NCBI GenBank assembly: GCA_002700285.1
Contig: PACT01000029.1
Coordinates: 22,519-76,338, forward strand
Direction: 5' to 3'
Length of the DNA stretch: 53,820 nucleotides
From: Crocinitomicaceae bacterium
GTDB lineage: Bacteria; Bacteroidota; Bacteroidia; Flavobacteriales_D; Sanyastnellaceae
Each line of letters opens with the position of its first letter. The stretch's first letter is position 1. Below are positions 34,500 through 43,483 of this stretch, piece by piece. Below the pieces are notes generated by a model. The model did not search any database. It was not told the origin of the DNA and saw only the letters and a list, made by a program, of their open reading frames with translations. The position numbers and the translations under genes were made by a program.

Positions 34500-35393
34500 T
34501 TATTTTGGACGTTTGTCCAAAGGGCTCGCACGGTGAAACTCCTTCAACTTTGCTGTCGTGTGATGCGTGTAAATTTGAGTTGAAGCAAGACTAGCATGAC
34601 CTAGTAATTCTTTAACAGCTGCAAGTTCTGCACCGCGATTCAATAAATGAGTAGCAAAGGTGTGTCGTAAAACGTGAGGGCTACATTTCTGGAGCGTACT
34701 CACTTCACCAAGGTAATAATTTACACGACGATAAACAAATGATGGATAAAGAGATTTACCGGCATCAGTCACAAATAACTCTTCACCACCAACAGGTCGA
34801 TCCATGACATGCATCATGATACTCTCTAAAGTATGAGGCATCAGGGGCAGAAGCCTTTCTTTTGATCCTTTCCCAATAACCTTCAATGTCTTTCTACTTC
34901 CATCAACATCAGAAACGCGCAACCCTATCAGCTCACTTAACCGAATACCCGTTTCATAAAGGAGCGCCATCATCGATCTATCCCTTCTTCCTTTCCAATC
35001 ATCAGCAAAGAGATCTTCATTAAAGAGATCTCTCATTGCATATTCAGTAACTACTTCTGGAAGTCGTGTTTGCAATTTGGGAAGAATGACAGATTCGACA
35101 GGATTAGAATCCATAATACCTTTTCTTCTGGCGTATTTAGAAAATGTCCGATAAGCAGAAACTTTTCTGTGTATGGTTCGAGGCGCTTTGCCTTGTTTCA
35201 TCATCTCGACCACCCAGGATCTTACCCAATCACCTTTTATATTACACAAGTCATCTTCGTCATAATGACTAGTCATGTACCTCATAATCTGATTTAGATC
35301 AGAACGATAGCATCTCAGGGTATGTTCAGACCCTCGCTTTTCCTTTTGAAGAAAGTCAAGAAAATCAGCTAATGTGGTAGTGGTTTGTTTCAA
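34500..35393 (-). CDS. xerC: Tyrosine recombinase, XerC/XerD-like
   Basis: Site-specific recombinase, probably one partner of the chromosome-dimer resolution pair acting at dif near the terminus. 297 residues, normal. An N-terminal SAM-like core-binding domain (FLDFLQKEKRGSEHTLRCY) precedes the catalytic domain. The RHRHY residues are visible in YETGIRLSELIGLR, HVLRHTFATHLL, LGHAS and the nucleophile tyrosine in STQIYTHHT. The start is a TTG at 35393; I found no in-frame ATG that would keep the N-terminal domain. XerC and XerD cannot be separated by sequence alone here. Confidence 0.88.
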   Translation of the reverse strand: MKQTTTTLADFLDFLQKEKRGSEHTLRCYRSDLNQIMRYMTSHYDEDDLCNIKGDWVRSWVVEMMKQGKAPRTIHRKVSAYRTFSKYARRKGIMDSNPVESVILPKLQTRLPEVVTEYAMRDLFNEDLFADDWKGRRDRSMMALLYETGIRLSELIGLRVSDVDGSRKTLKVIGKGSKERLLPLMPHTLESIMMHVMDRPVGGEELFVTDAGKSLYPSFVYRRVNYYLGEVSTLQKCSPHVLRHTFATHLLNRGAELAAVKELLGHASLASTQIYTHHTTAKLKEFHRASPLDKRPK

Positions 35394-35412
35394 GGCGAAA
35401 ATGTCTGAACAT

Positions 35413-35449
35413 AAAAATAGCGAGAAGGCGCTGCAATCTCGCTATTTTT
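35413..35449 (-). terminator. rpsU terminator
   Basis: Perfect 13-bp inverted repeat AAAAATAGCGAGA / TCTCGCTATTTTT with an 11-base loop, between rpsU and xerC. The T-rich 3' arm serves minus-strand transcripts; the symmetry would also allow activity on the other strand. It separates rpsU transcription from xerC-hpf. Confidence 0.9.
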
Positions 35450-35515
35450 ATCGACAAAAACAAGCGATTCGTCGATTATATAATTATTACACACTAAAAC
35501 AGTGTGAAAATTCAC

Positions 35516-35707
35516 TTAATCTGGGGTGACAGACTTAAGATTTTTGTAGACCGCTTTCTTGCGGGCCTCACGGTTTAAGAGGCTTGGCTTGACAAACTCA
35601 CGACGAGTTCTAAGTTCCTTCATTTTTTTAGTGCGATCGAATTTCTTCTTAAATCGCTTTAAACAACGTTCAATGTTGTCGTTTTCTTTTACTGGGATAC
35701 TAAGCAT
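35516..35707 (-). CDS. rpsU: 30S ribosomal protein S21
   Basis: Small basic protein near the 3' end of 16S rRNA. In Bacteroidota ribosomes bS21 helps sequester the anti-Shine-Dalgarno sequence. 63 residues from the ATG at 35707; an in-frame TTG two codons upstream is not needed. Seen: VKENDNIERCLKRFKKKF, RTRREFVKPS and the basic REARKKAVYK. The leader has a perfect TATCTTTG box and about 16-20 untranslated bases with a run of eight T, and no Shine-Dalgarno sequence. That contrasts with the strong one known in Flavobacterium johnsoniae rpsU. Confidence 0.97.
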   Translation of the reverse strand: MLSIPVKENDNIERCLKRFKKKFDRTKKMKELRTRREFVKPSLLNREARKKAVYKNLKSVTPD

Positions 35708-35727
35708 AATCAAAAAAAATTGAGGTG

Positions 35728-35735
35728 CAAAGATA
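35728..35735 (-). promoter_or_regulatory. rpsU -7 promoter box TATCTTTG
   Basis: A perfect TAnnTTTG on the minus strand, 20 bases before the rpsU ATG. The intervening bases read CACCTCAA followed by a T-run and GATT. They include a short CACCTC that resembles the 16S 3' tail. Confidence 0.6.
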
Positions 35736-35746
35736 GATTAAACTAT

Positions 35747-36886
35747 TTACCGAACCAATTCTCTTGCAATTACTAATTTCTGAATTTCAGAAGTCCCCTC
35801 TCCTATGGTACAAAGCTTAGAATCTCTGTAGTACTTTTCAGCGGGAAAATCTTTAGTGTAACCATACCCTCCCAGAATTTGAACAGCTTCCGTTGAAACT
35901 TTTACCGCGACTTCGCTTGACTCATACTTTGCCATGGCACTGGCCAAAGTACAGGACTTGCCGACATTCTTTAATTCACACGCTTTCAACAACAACAAGT
36001 CTGAGATCTCAATGGCCACTGCCATATCTGCTAATTTGAATGCAATGGCTTGAAAGCTTGATATAGCCTGACCAAATTGTTTTCTTTCTTTTGAATATGA
36101 CAACGCAGTATCATAAGCGCCCTGAGCAATGCCTAGGCTCATCGCGCCAATACTTATCCGCCCACCATCAAGCACTTTCATCGCTTGTATAAACCCTTCT
36201 CCAACTTCACCCAGTATTTGAGATTCATGCACCCTGCAGTTATCGAAAACCATTTCCGAAGTCTCACTACATCGCATGCCAAGTTTGTTTTCTTTTTTAC
36301 CTCCAGAAAACCCTGGAGTAGAACGTTCCACCACAAATGTCGTGATTCCGTGACTGTCCAAAAGATCTCCAGTACGAACCAATACAACAGCAACATTGCC
36401 ACTCGTACCGTGAGTGATGAAATTCTTTGTGCCATTGATCACCCAGTACTCGCCTTCCTTCTCTGCAACGCATTGCATTCTCAACGCATCTGAACCTGTA
36501 TTTGCTTCTGTCAACCCCCATGCCCCGATCCATTCTGCAGAAGCAAGATTAGGTAAGTATTTCTTTTTTTGTTCTTCAGTTCCAAACTGCAAGATGTGAC
36601 CGGTACATAAACTATTGTGGGCCGCCATACTGAGACCGACAGATCCGCACACACGAGAAATTTCTTCGAGTGCAATCTTATACTCTATATATCCCAAGCC
36701 TGCTCCTCCATATTCTTCAGGCACAAGCATTCCCATGAGACCAATCTGTCCCATTTCTCGAAAAACATCAACAGGAAATATCTGTGATTCATCCCAAATC
36801 ATACGATTTGGTAAAATTCGACGACGCGCAAATTCACTCACCGTCTCCTTTATCATTAATTGATCGGCTGTCAAATTAAAATTCAT
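35747..36886 (-). CDS. Acyl-CoA dehydrogenase
   Basis: FAD flavoenzyme that introduces the alpha-beta double bond in acyl-CoA, passing electrons to ETF. 379 residues, typical of short-chain or branched-chain members. Seen: WGLTEANTGSDALRM (FAD/substrate loop), GTKNFITHG, the substrate-binding YSKERKQFGQAISSFQA, ILGGYGYTKDFPAEKYYRD, and the C-terminal catalytic-glutamate region IGEGTSEIQKLVIAREL. Cytoplasmic. The start ATG lies four bases after a GACATTTG box, one mismatch from consensus. Chain-length preference cannot be read from sequence. It is not next to the enoyl-CoA hydratase at 7530. Confidence 0.93.
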   Translation of the reverse strand: MNFNLTADQLMIKETVSEFARRRILPNRMIWDESQIFPVDVFREMGQIGLMGMLVPEEYGGAGLGYIEYKIALEEISRVCGSVGLSMAAHNSLCTGHILQFGTEEQKKKYLPNLASAEWIGAWGLTEANTGSDALRMQCVAEKEGEYWVINGTKNFITHGTSGNVAVVLVRTGDLLDSHGITTFVVERSTPGFSGGKKENKLGMRCSETSEMVFDNCRVHESQILGEVGEGFIQAMKVLDGGRISIGAMSLGIAQGAYDTALSYSKERKQFGQAISSFQAIAFKLADMAVAIEISDLLLLKACELKNVGKSCTLASAMAKYESSEVAVKVSTEAVQILGGYGYTKDFPAEKYYRDSKLCTIGEGTSEIQKLVIARELVR

Positions 36887-36890
36887 TTTA

Positions 36891-36898
36891 CAAATGTC
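36891..36898 (-). promoter_or_regulatory. -7-like box GACATTTG of the acyl-CoA dehydrogenase gene
   Basis: One mismatch to TAnnTTTG on the minus strand, four bases (TAAA) before the ATG at 36886. Same geometry as the leaderless-type promoters at pyrD, smpB and 7530. Confidence 0.4.
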
Positions 36899-36919
36899 GG
36901 TAGATAAATGTCTGAATAG

Positions 36920-37669
36920 CTACAAATGATCATTTATTGTGACAACCTTTATGTAAGGCAACCAATTATTCCATGTACTGTCATTCATTAAAGGCATTTT
37001 TCTAAAATCATCAATTGTATTAATTTCATGATGCCTTCTATATCTCTCAATCATTCGCGCTCCTTCAAAACCTAAATATGGATGTTTACGCATTTGTGAC
37101 CAGGAGGCCGTATCAACACAAATCTGAGTCACTTTTTTTAAATCGACTTTAAACCATCCTGATACATCATGATAAGATTCATCACTAAATCCATACACCT
37201 CCTGAAGCTGGCCCACATCAACGAAACCTCCAAGCAAATTTCTATATTTTACAGTTCGTCCAGAGAGAACAGGACCAAATACAGGCAAACGTTCTAATGA
37301 GATACTGTCTATGTCATTAATATTAAGAGAAAGAGGCTCAGGCATAGCCACTGGAGCATAGAGCGCATTTGAATTGTAGGATTGATTCTGAAGAGAATAA
37401 GGTCTTGAGTAAGAAGAATTGCTTGAGGCATGGTCATTTGTCACATTTGACAATGACGTTGAGGAGACATTTAAACACACCGCGACAGGCCATGTGTCCA
37501 GCAAATCAAGAAAGGTTGACACATCAACTCTCGGTGAAGAAGACCTCTTTGATTCTACTCCCCATGCAAGCAAGGACAATAAAATAACAATGATGATAGA
37601 AGTTAAATGAAAGGCATCGTCACGGCGAGATAACGAATCTGAGTTATTTTTTATACTGAACGATTTCAC
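36920..37669 (-). CDS. Membrane-anchored helix-hairpin-helix protein
   Basis: 249 residues. A short cytoplasmic N-terminus is followed by one membrane segment ([17 protein letters not shown], about 22-38), a low-complexity Ser/Asn-rich linker, and tandem helix-hairpin-helix units ([22 protein letters not shown]-type, then [11 protein letters not shown] and [20 protein letters not shown]), in the manner of ComEA-like DNA-binding proteins of Bacteroidota. It might bind DNA outside the cytoplasm; this is inferred from the fold only. The GTG start lies within the last 26 bases of the upstream symporter gene, so the two are probably cotranscribed. Confidence 0.82.
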   Translation of the reverse strand: MKSFSIKNNSDSLSRRDDAFHLTSIIIVILLSLLAWGVESKRSSSPRVDVSTFLDLLDTWPVAVCLNVSSTSLSNVTNDHASSNSSYSRPYSLQNQSYNSNALYAPVAMPEPLSLNINDIDSISLERLPVFGPVLSGRTVKYRNLLGGFVDVGQLQEVYGFSDESYHDVSGWFKVDLKKVTQICVDTASWSQMRKHPYLGFEGARMIERYRRHHEINTIDDFRKMPLMNDSTWNNWLPYIKVVTINDHL

Positions 37670-39209
37670 CAGACTTCACCCTTTTCAAATAGTCTTTTAA
37701 ATCTGACTTCACCTCTGGGGCAAGGAGATACAGTCCTAAGACATTAGGGAAACACATGGCAAAAATCATGGCGTCTCCAAACCCAAAAACACTTTTTGCA
37801 GAAATGGCAGAACCGATGACGACAAAAGCACAGAATAAGACCTTATAGCTGATGTCTGCAACTTTGGATTCTCCGAAGATATAAGTCCACGATTTAAGGC
37901 CATAATAACTCCAACTTAACATCGTGGAAAGCGCAAACAGGATGACTGATATCGACAGCACGATAGGAAACCATGAGATTGTTTGACTGAATGCTGAAGA
38001 TGTTAACTCAATTGCTTTTAATTCTCCAGAATCTGCTAGTGAATGAGCCAGCGCTGCTCCATCTCCTCCGTAGCCTGAAATAACGATAACAAGAGCTGTC
38101 ATGGTACATATGACAACAGTGTCGATAAACGGCTCCAAAAGACTCACCATACCTTCAGACACAGGCTCCTCAGTCTTCGCCGCTGAATGTGCAATAGAGG
38201 CTGAACCGATACCTGCCTCGTTAGAGAAAGCCGCACGTTTGAAACCTTGGATCATAACGCCAATAATACCGCCATACATCGCCGATGAGCTAAATGCACC
38301 ATTAAATATCTGTCCGAAGGCATTTGGAATATAGGAGAAGTTCACACCCAAAACCACCAACGCACTCACTACATATACACCGACCATCAGAGGGACAACT
38401 TTGTCAGTGACCTTGGCAATACTCTTAATACCTCCAATAATAATTAAACCGACCAAAACAGCCATTACTGTTCCAAAAATCCAAGATTGGCCATAGAAAA
38501 AAGAATCCGCGCCACCAGTGGCATGAATAAGTTGTTTTGTAGCTTGATTGATTTGGACCATGTTACCTCCACCAAGCGAACCACCGATACACGCGACAGA
38601 AAACATAATTGCAAGCACTTTACCAAGTTGACCAAAGCCCTCGCCTTTTTTCGCGAGCCCCCTGCTCAAATAATAAGCAGGCCCTCCTGAGACAGAACCA
38701 TCTGCATTTTCAACCCGATACTTGGTTCCCAGAGTACACTCAATAAACTTTGCACTCATTCCTAATAGACCGGCGACAATCATCCAGAATGTTGCCCCGG
38801 GACCACCAATAGAAACGGCAATGGCAACACCCGCGATATTTCCAACGCCTACTGTACCGGAGAGTGCAGCAGTCAATGCTTGAAAGTGACTTACCTCTCC
38901 CTTTTCACTTTTATTGGGATTGTCAAATTTTCCACTAACGACATCTAGGGCGTGCTTAAAGCCACGAATGGAAATGAAATTAAAATAAAACGTGAAGAAT
39001 ATTGCACCGAATAACAACCAAATCAAGACAAATGGGACTTGAATCTCAAAGCCCACTGGGATGGTGAAAAAAATCACATCCTCAACAGTCTTAGTTATGG
39101 GGCCCATATATTGATCTATGACACTATCTATAGATCCACTTTGAGCGATTGATACAACAGGTGATATGAATGCAATCAGGCCGAGGAATGCGGTTTTTAA
39201 TAAAGACAT
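37644..39209 (-). CDS. Sodium:alanine/glycine symporter, AGCS family
   Basis: 521 residues with about 10-11 membrane segments and a possible N-terminal signal-like segment. Family motifs: [44 protein letters not shown]-type sequence, [31 protein letters not shown] and [20 protein letters not shown]-type sequence. These match the AGCS family, which imports alanine or glycine with Na+ at the inner membrane. The substrate is inferred from the family. It lies downstream of the potassium channel, and its 3' end overlaps the helix-hairpin-helix gene. Confidence 0.92.
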   Translation of the reverse strand: MSLLKTAFLGLIAFISPVVSIAQSGSIDSVIDQYMGPITKTVEDVIFFTIPVGFEIQVPFVLIWLLFGAIFFTFYFNFISIRGFKHALDVVSGKFDNPNKSEKGEVSHFQALTAALSGTVGVGNIAGVAIAVSIGGPGATFWMIVAGLLGMSAKFIECTLGTKYRVENADGSVSGGPAYYLSRGLAKKGEGFGQLGKVLAIMFSVACIGGSLGGGNMVQINQATKQLIHATGGADSFFYGQSWIFGTVMAVLVGLIIIGGIKSIAKVTDKVVPLMVGVYVVSALVVLGVNFSYIPNAFGQIFNGAFSSSAMYGGIIGVMIQGFKRAAFSNEAGIGSASIAHSAAKTEEPVSEGMVSLLEPFIDTVVICTMTALVIVISGYGGDGAALAHSLADSGELKAIELTSSAFSQTISWFPIVLSISVILFALSTMLSWSYYGLKSWTYIFGESKVADISYKVLFCAFVVIGSAISAKSVFGFGDAMIFAMCFPNVLGLYLLAPEVKSDLKDYLKRVKSGEIVQYKK

Positions 39210-39260
39210 ACGTTTAGAATAATTATTTTAATTGTGAGAAAGTTAAGGCTTTGAAATGTA

Positions 39261-40292
39261 TCAAGGATACGGATGCGTGTATTTAAGTATACTGTTAAAT
39301 GATCTGATTTGCTTAGCATTCCCAAGTACAAAAAGCTTACAAGCGCCATCGAGCACAGTGGCAGGTCCTGGATTAATTTCATATTCACCGTTAGCCCGTT
39401 TCAGGCCCACGATATTAATCCCTAATGTATCATGCTTAACAATATCGCCTAAAGTGGATGAATTCATTTCTATCGGCAATTGATCCATCGAGATCTCTTC
39501 TAGATTGATAGAGTCGCCGCCCTGTATACTGATGTGATCTAAAAATTCAACGACATCAGGCATCGCAACAAGTGAAGCCATATGGGCACCACCGACTTTG
39601 TCTGGCATGATGACATTGTCTGCACCGGCCACTTTAAGCTTGTGCACTGAATTTATTTGAGACGCTCGGCTAATGAGAAGCAGTTTGTTATTTAACTCTC
39701 GTGAGGACAGAATGACGTAAAGATTATGTGCGTCCACTGGCATCGTTGCAATTAATGCCTTTGCCTTCATAATACCAGCTTTTTCTAGATTTTCGTCTCT
39801 TGTAGCATCACCAGAAATAACAAAAAACCCTTCTGTACGCAAGATTTCAGAACGCGCCTCGTCCTTTTCAATGACGACAACAGTTGTGGCATGATCCTGG
39901 AGTTCTGAAACGGCCATTTCTCCAACTCTACCGTACCCACATACAATCACGTGGTTTTCTAATTTATCCATATCTTTCTTCAATCTAGCCACTTTAAATG
40001 TGTTACGATATTCCCCGTCGACAAAATACGTCGTAAGCACAGAAATTGAATAGGCAAAAGCACTAATACTTGAAATAATCAGGAAGGAAGTAAAAAGCAT
40101 CCCTCCAGGACTTAGTTCATGTACTTCTCGAAAACCAACCGTAGAGATCGTAATGACCGTCATGTAGAAGGCCTCAATCCAGGTGTATCCACCTACGATA
40201 TATACATAACCCAAACTGCCTAGAAAGACGACGATGGTTACCGCGCTTAAGGCAAGGTAAAGTCTCTTGAAAGTTTTGAATTTAAAAAGCAC
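39261..40292 (-). CDS. Two-TM potassium channel with TrkA-N/TrkA-C (RCK) domains
   Basis: 343 residues. Membrane segments lie at about 13-35 and 66-90, enclosing a pore loop. The filter reads TVGFRE (51-56), where most channels have TVGYGD or TVGFGE. A cytoplasmic RCK domain follows with the Rossmann motif VIVCGYGRVG (about 115-124), an acidic residue ending beta-2 (VVVIEKDE) and GDATRDENLEKAGI, then a TrkA-C-like tail. It probably forms a ligand-gated inner-membrane channel. The start codon is GTG at 40292, three bases after a TAGTTTAG sequence. It precedes the AGCS symporter gene by 51 bases. Confidence 0.88.
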   Translation of the reverse strand: MLFKFKTFKRLYLALSAVTIVVFLGSLGYVYIVGGYTWIEAFYMTVITISTVGFREVHELSPGGMLFTSFLIISSISAFAYSISVLTTYFVDGEYRNTFKVARLKKDMDKLENHVIVCGYGRVGEMAVSELQDHATTVVVIEKDEARSEILRTEGFFVISGDATRDENLEKAGIMKAKALIATMPVDAHNLYVILSSRELNNKLLLISRASQINSVHKLKVAGADNVIMPDKVGGAHMASLVAMPDVVEFLDHISIQGGDSINLEEISMDQLPIEMNSSTLGDIVKHDTLGINIVGLKRANGEYEINPGPATVLDGACKLFVLGNAKQIRSFNSILKYTHPYP

Positions 40293-40364
40293 GCCCTAAA
40301 CTACGTATTCCACATTAATCTGCCTAAGCTTTTTGCAGAGGTTTTGCACACGAGGTGATTTGAT

Positions 40365-41198
40365 TTACAATCCCAGAGTGACGGCCATCTTGGAAGCAAG
40401 TTTCTCAGCTTCAATTCGCGATGCGACTGAAGAATCTGACCTGGTCTTGGGGGACTTTGAGGCGTACAATATTCCACGTGAAGAGTTCACAAGAAGGCCA
40501 CATTGATCATTAAGACCCGCAGAAGCAACAGTGTTGAGATCGCCTCCTTGCGCACCAACTCCAGGTACAAGAAGAAATGCATCTGGGACGAGGGCTCTTA
40601 CACGAGATAAAACTTCTGGCCTTGTTGCTCCTACGACAAACATCAGGTTGTCAGGCGTACCCCAATCAGATGCTTTGGTCAGTACTTTCTCAAACAATGG
40701 AGGTGATCCATGGAACTCAAAATCATCGGCGCCAGGATTGGATGTGAGAGCAAGTAGAATGGTCCATCGATCCTTTCTGTCAGTGAATGGCCTCACAGAA
40801 TCCTCACCCATGTAGGGTGCGACAGTCACTGCATCGGCCCCAAGGGTATCAAACATGGCTGTAGCGTACTTGCGAGAGGTGTTTCCAATGTCACCTCGCT
40901 TGGCATCTGCAATCACGAGACAATCACCTGGTATCGCTTGAATGATTCTCTCAAGCGCAGAAAAACCATCTGCACCGTAGGGTTCGAAAAACGCAAGGTT
41001 TGGCTTATATGCAACAGCGACATGATGCGTACAGTCAACAATAGACATACAGAAAGCTTCAACCGCTTCAATTCCTGAGCCAAAGCAATCTGGAATCAGA
41101 TTGGGATCGGGATCAAGCCCTACACATAAGTAAGATTTTTTCGCAAGTATCGCTTCGTAGAGTTTAGAGCGAGTATTTAGTGTTCTTATTCGTGACAA
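40365..41198 (-). CDS. pyrF: Orotidine 5'-phosphate decarboxylase, long (UMPS-like) type
   Basis: Final step of UMP synthesis. 277 residues, typical of the longer bacterial type 2 enzymes. Seen: YLCVGLDPDPNLIP, the catalytic Asp-Lys-Asp set in VIADAKRGDIGNT, VAPYMGEDSV, VVGATRPEVL and the phosphate-binding FLLVPGVGAQGGD. The only plausible start is TTG at 41198, 20 bases after the prfA stop. It is the last gene of a purM-prfA-pyrF operon. pyrD lies elsewhere in the window, at 630. Confidence 0.94.
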   Translation of the reverse strand: MSRIRTLNTRSKLYEAILAKKSYLCVGLDPDPNLIPDCFGSGIEAVEAFCMSIVDCTHHVAVAYKPNLAFFEPYGADGFSALERIIQAIPGDCLVIADAKRGDIGNTSRKYATAMFDTLGADAVTVAPYMGEDSVRPFTDRKDRWTILLALTSNPGADDFEFHGSPPLFEKVLTKASDWGTPDNLMFVVGATRPEVLSRVRALVPDAFLLVPGVGAQGGDLNTVASAGLNDQCGLLVNSSRGILYASKSPKTRSDSSVASRIEAEKLASKMAVTLGL

Positions 41199-41218
41199 AA
41201 CTTGGTTATTTTACGTCT

Positions 41219-42289
41219 TTATAAATTCTTTAAGAGTTCTGCTTTTTCTGCGAGATGCAACGCTTCAATGACTTCCGTTAAGTCACCCGCTATAATTGAT
41301 GGAAGCGCATGAGACGTAAAGCCAATCCGATGATCTGTAACTCTTCCTTGGGGGAAATTATAGGTTCTAATTTTTGCGCTACGGTCTCCTGATGACACAA
41401 GAACCTTTCTGTTTTCCGAGCGTTCGTCTTCCTGCTTCTGACGTTCTTTTTCAAAAAGACGTGTCCGCATCACCTGCATTGCGTGCTCCAGATTCTTGTG
41501 TTGAGAGCGCCCATCTTGACATTCGACAACAAGACCTGTAGGGAGGTGGGTTAAACGCACAGCGCTTTCTGTTTTATTTACGTGCTGACCTCCTGCCCCA
41601 CTCGCTCTATAGGTATCTCGTCTCAAATCAGACACTTTCAATTCAACATCAACTTCTTCAGCGACAGGTAGAATGACGACAGTTGCAGCTGAAGTATGAA
41701 CCCTTCCTTGAGATTCTGTTGCAGGCACCCTTTGTACTCTGTGGACGCCACTTTCAAATTTCAACCATCCATAAACGCCCTCTCCACTCAGATTGATAAC
41801 AGCCTCCTTAACCCCGCCCACGGTGCCTTCAGAAGATGAAACAAAAGTATGTTTCCACCCTTTAGATTCTACATGACGCAAATACATCCTGACCAACTCA
41901 CCCGCAAAGATTGCCGCTTCATCACCCCCAGTTCCAGCTCTGACCTCGAGAACAACATCTCGGTCATCGGCTTCGTCACGTGGCAGCAGCATCTCTCTTG
42001 CAGTTAATACAATTTCTTCAAGTTTTGATTGCAATTGAGGAATCTCTTCACTCCCCATTTCACGGTAATCGGCATCATCCGATTTTGCCCATTCTTTTGC
42101 TTGTGTGAGGTCATCCCAAACGGCACGAAACAACTTGGCGTGTTCAGCTATGGGCTCCAATCTTTTGTACTCACGCATCGCATCTCGATACGCATTGTTG
42201 TTGGCAATTAAATCAGGGTCACCGATTGATTTTTCGACCTCTCGAAATCTGTCGCTAATCGCCTCCAGTTTTGCGAGTAAATCTTCCAT
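41219..42289 (-). CDS. prfA: Peptide chain release factor 1
   Basis: Recognises UAA and UAG and triggers peptide release. 356 residues. The codon-recognition tripeptide PAT is seen in VQRVPATESQGR, in the place where RF2 has SPF. The catalytic GGQ is in ASGAGGQHVNKTESAVRL. Other family segments are DVVLEVRAGTGGDEA and RTYNFPQGRVTDHRI. It starts two bases after the purM stop, in a tight operon with purM and pyrF. Confidence 0.97.
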   Translation of the reverse strand: MEDLLAKLEAISDRFREVEKSIGDPDLIANNNAYRDAMREYKRLEPIAEHAKLFRAVWDDLTQAKEWAKSDDADYREMGSEEIPQLQSKLEEIVLTAREMLLPRDEADDRDVVLEVRAGTGGDEAAIFAGELVRMYLRHVESKGWKHTFVSSSEGTVGGVKEAVINLSGEGVYGWLKFESGVHRVQRVPATESQGRVHTSAATVVILPVAEEVDVELKVSDLRRDTYRASGAGGQHVNKTESAVRLTHLPTGLVVECQDGRSQHKNLEHAMQVMRTRLFEKERQKQEDERSENRKVLVSSGDRSAKIRTYNFPQGRVTDHRIGFTSHALPSIIAGDLTEVIEALHLAEKAELLKNL

Positions 42290-42291
42290 GA

Positions 42292-43467
42292 TTAATTGGA
42301 ATACTTAAATGCACCATGTTCTCCAGAGACCGTGACACTGCCATGCGAACATGCTTCACAACGACCAATGATTTTGGCGTCAACACCACGGTCTGCAGCG
42401 ATAGAGATCAAGGCCTTTGCAGCCGCTTCAGAAGTATACACTTCGAGTCTGTGCCCCATATTGAACACTTTGTACATCTCTTCCCAAGACGTCCCTGAGG
42501 CAGATTGTATTTTCTTGAATAAAACTGGCGTAGGAAACAAGTTGTCCTTGATGACATGAACATTATTGACAAAGTGTAAGACTTTTGTTTGCGCACCTCC
42601 CGAACAATGAACCATGCCGTGAACACTGTCACGCCAATCTGTCAAAAAGTCTTTAATAATTGGGGCGTAAGTGCGTGTTGGAGAAAGCACCAACTTTCCT
42701 GCATCAAGCGGAACCCCTTCAATGCGATCTGTCAGACCACAATCTCCAGTATATATGTATTTTGAATCAGTCCCCGGATCATAGCTTTCTGGGAAACGTT
42801 CTAACAAAGTTTTATCAAACACATCGTGACGTGCAGATGTAAGCCCATTGCTCCCCATACCACCATTAAATTGGGTTTCGTAGGATGCCTGACCTGAACT
42901 TGAGAGTCCTACAACGACATCTCCTGGGACGATGTTAGCGTTGTCAATGACTTGATCTCTTCTCATTCGCGCAACCACAGTCGAGTCCACAATAATTGTT
43001 CGGACCAAATCTCCCACATCAGCCGTCTCACCACCAGTTGAGATAATATCAACGCCTTCTTTTCTGAGATCAACCAGAAGTTCTTCTGTGCCTTGAATGA
43101 TTGCAGAGATCACTTCTCCAGGTATGAGATGTTTGTTCCTTCCGATTGTAGAAGACAAGAGCATAGGACCAGTAGCCCCTACGCAAATCAAGTCATCAAC
43201 ATTCATAATTAAAGCGTCTTGTGCAATCCCTTTCCACACAGAGATATCTCCAGTTTCCTTCCAGTACATATAGGCCAAAGCAGATTTGGTCCCCGCACCA
43301 TCTGCGTGCATGATGACACAATGTTCGACACTGCCCGTTAAATAGTCAGGTATGATTTTACAAAACGCTTGAGGGAACAAACCCTTATCTACGTTTTTAA
43401 TTGCTGCATGAACATCCTCTTTCCCTGCACTTACTCCGCGTGCTGCGTACCTACTTGCGTCTGTCAA
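42292..43467 (-). CDS. purM: Phosphoribosylformylglycinamidine cyclo-ligase (AIR synthetase)
   Basis: ATP-dependent ring closure forming aminoimidazole ribotide in purine synthesis. 391 residues, the longer Bacteroidota form. Seen: YAARGVSAGKEDVHAAI, VIMHADGAGTKSALA, MNVDDLICVGATGP, ISTGGETADVGDLV and VVGLSSSGQASYE. The start is TTG at 43467; the next residues match the family N-terminus and no ATG precedes them. It follows the OmpA-family gene by 16 bases and begins the purM-prfA-pyrF operon. Confidence 0.94.
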   Translation of the reverse strand: MTDASRYAARGVSAGKEDVHAAIKNVDKGLFPQAFCKIIPDYLTGSVEHCVIMHADGAGTKSALAYMYWKETGDISVWKGIAQDALIMNVDDLICVGATGPMLLSSTIGRNKHLIPGEVISAIIQGTEELLVDLRKEGVDIISTGGETADVGDLVRTIIVDSTVVARMRRDQVIDNANIVPGDVVVGLSSSGQASYETQFNGGMGSNGLTSARHDVFDKTLLERFPESYDPGTDSKYIYTGDCGLTDRIEGVPLDAGKLVLSPTRTYAPIIKDFLTDWRDSVHGMVHCSGGAQTKVLHFVNNVHVIKDNLFPTPVLFKKIQSASGTSWEEMYKVFNMGHRLEVYTSEAAAKALISIAADRGVDAKIIGRCEACSHGSVTVSGEHGAFKYSN

Positions 43468-43483
43468 TTGTAAAGTTTATTCG

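Noticed and set aside
34500-35393. Tyrosine recombinase next to tRNA genes as the integrase of a mobile island
   Set aside because: It belongs to the conserved rpsU-xerC-hpf-tRNA-tuf order of Bacteroidota, is the length of chromosomal Xer proteins, and is surrounded by housekeeping genes. No direct repeats of a tRNA 3' end were seen.
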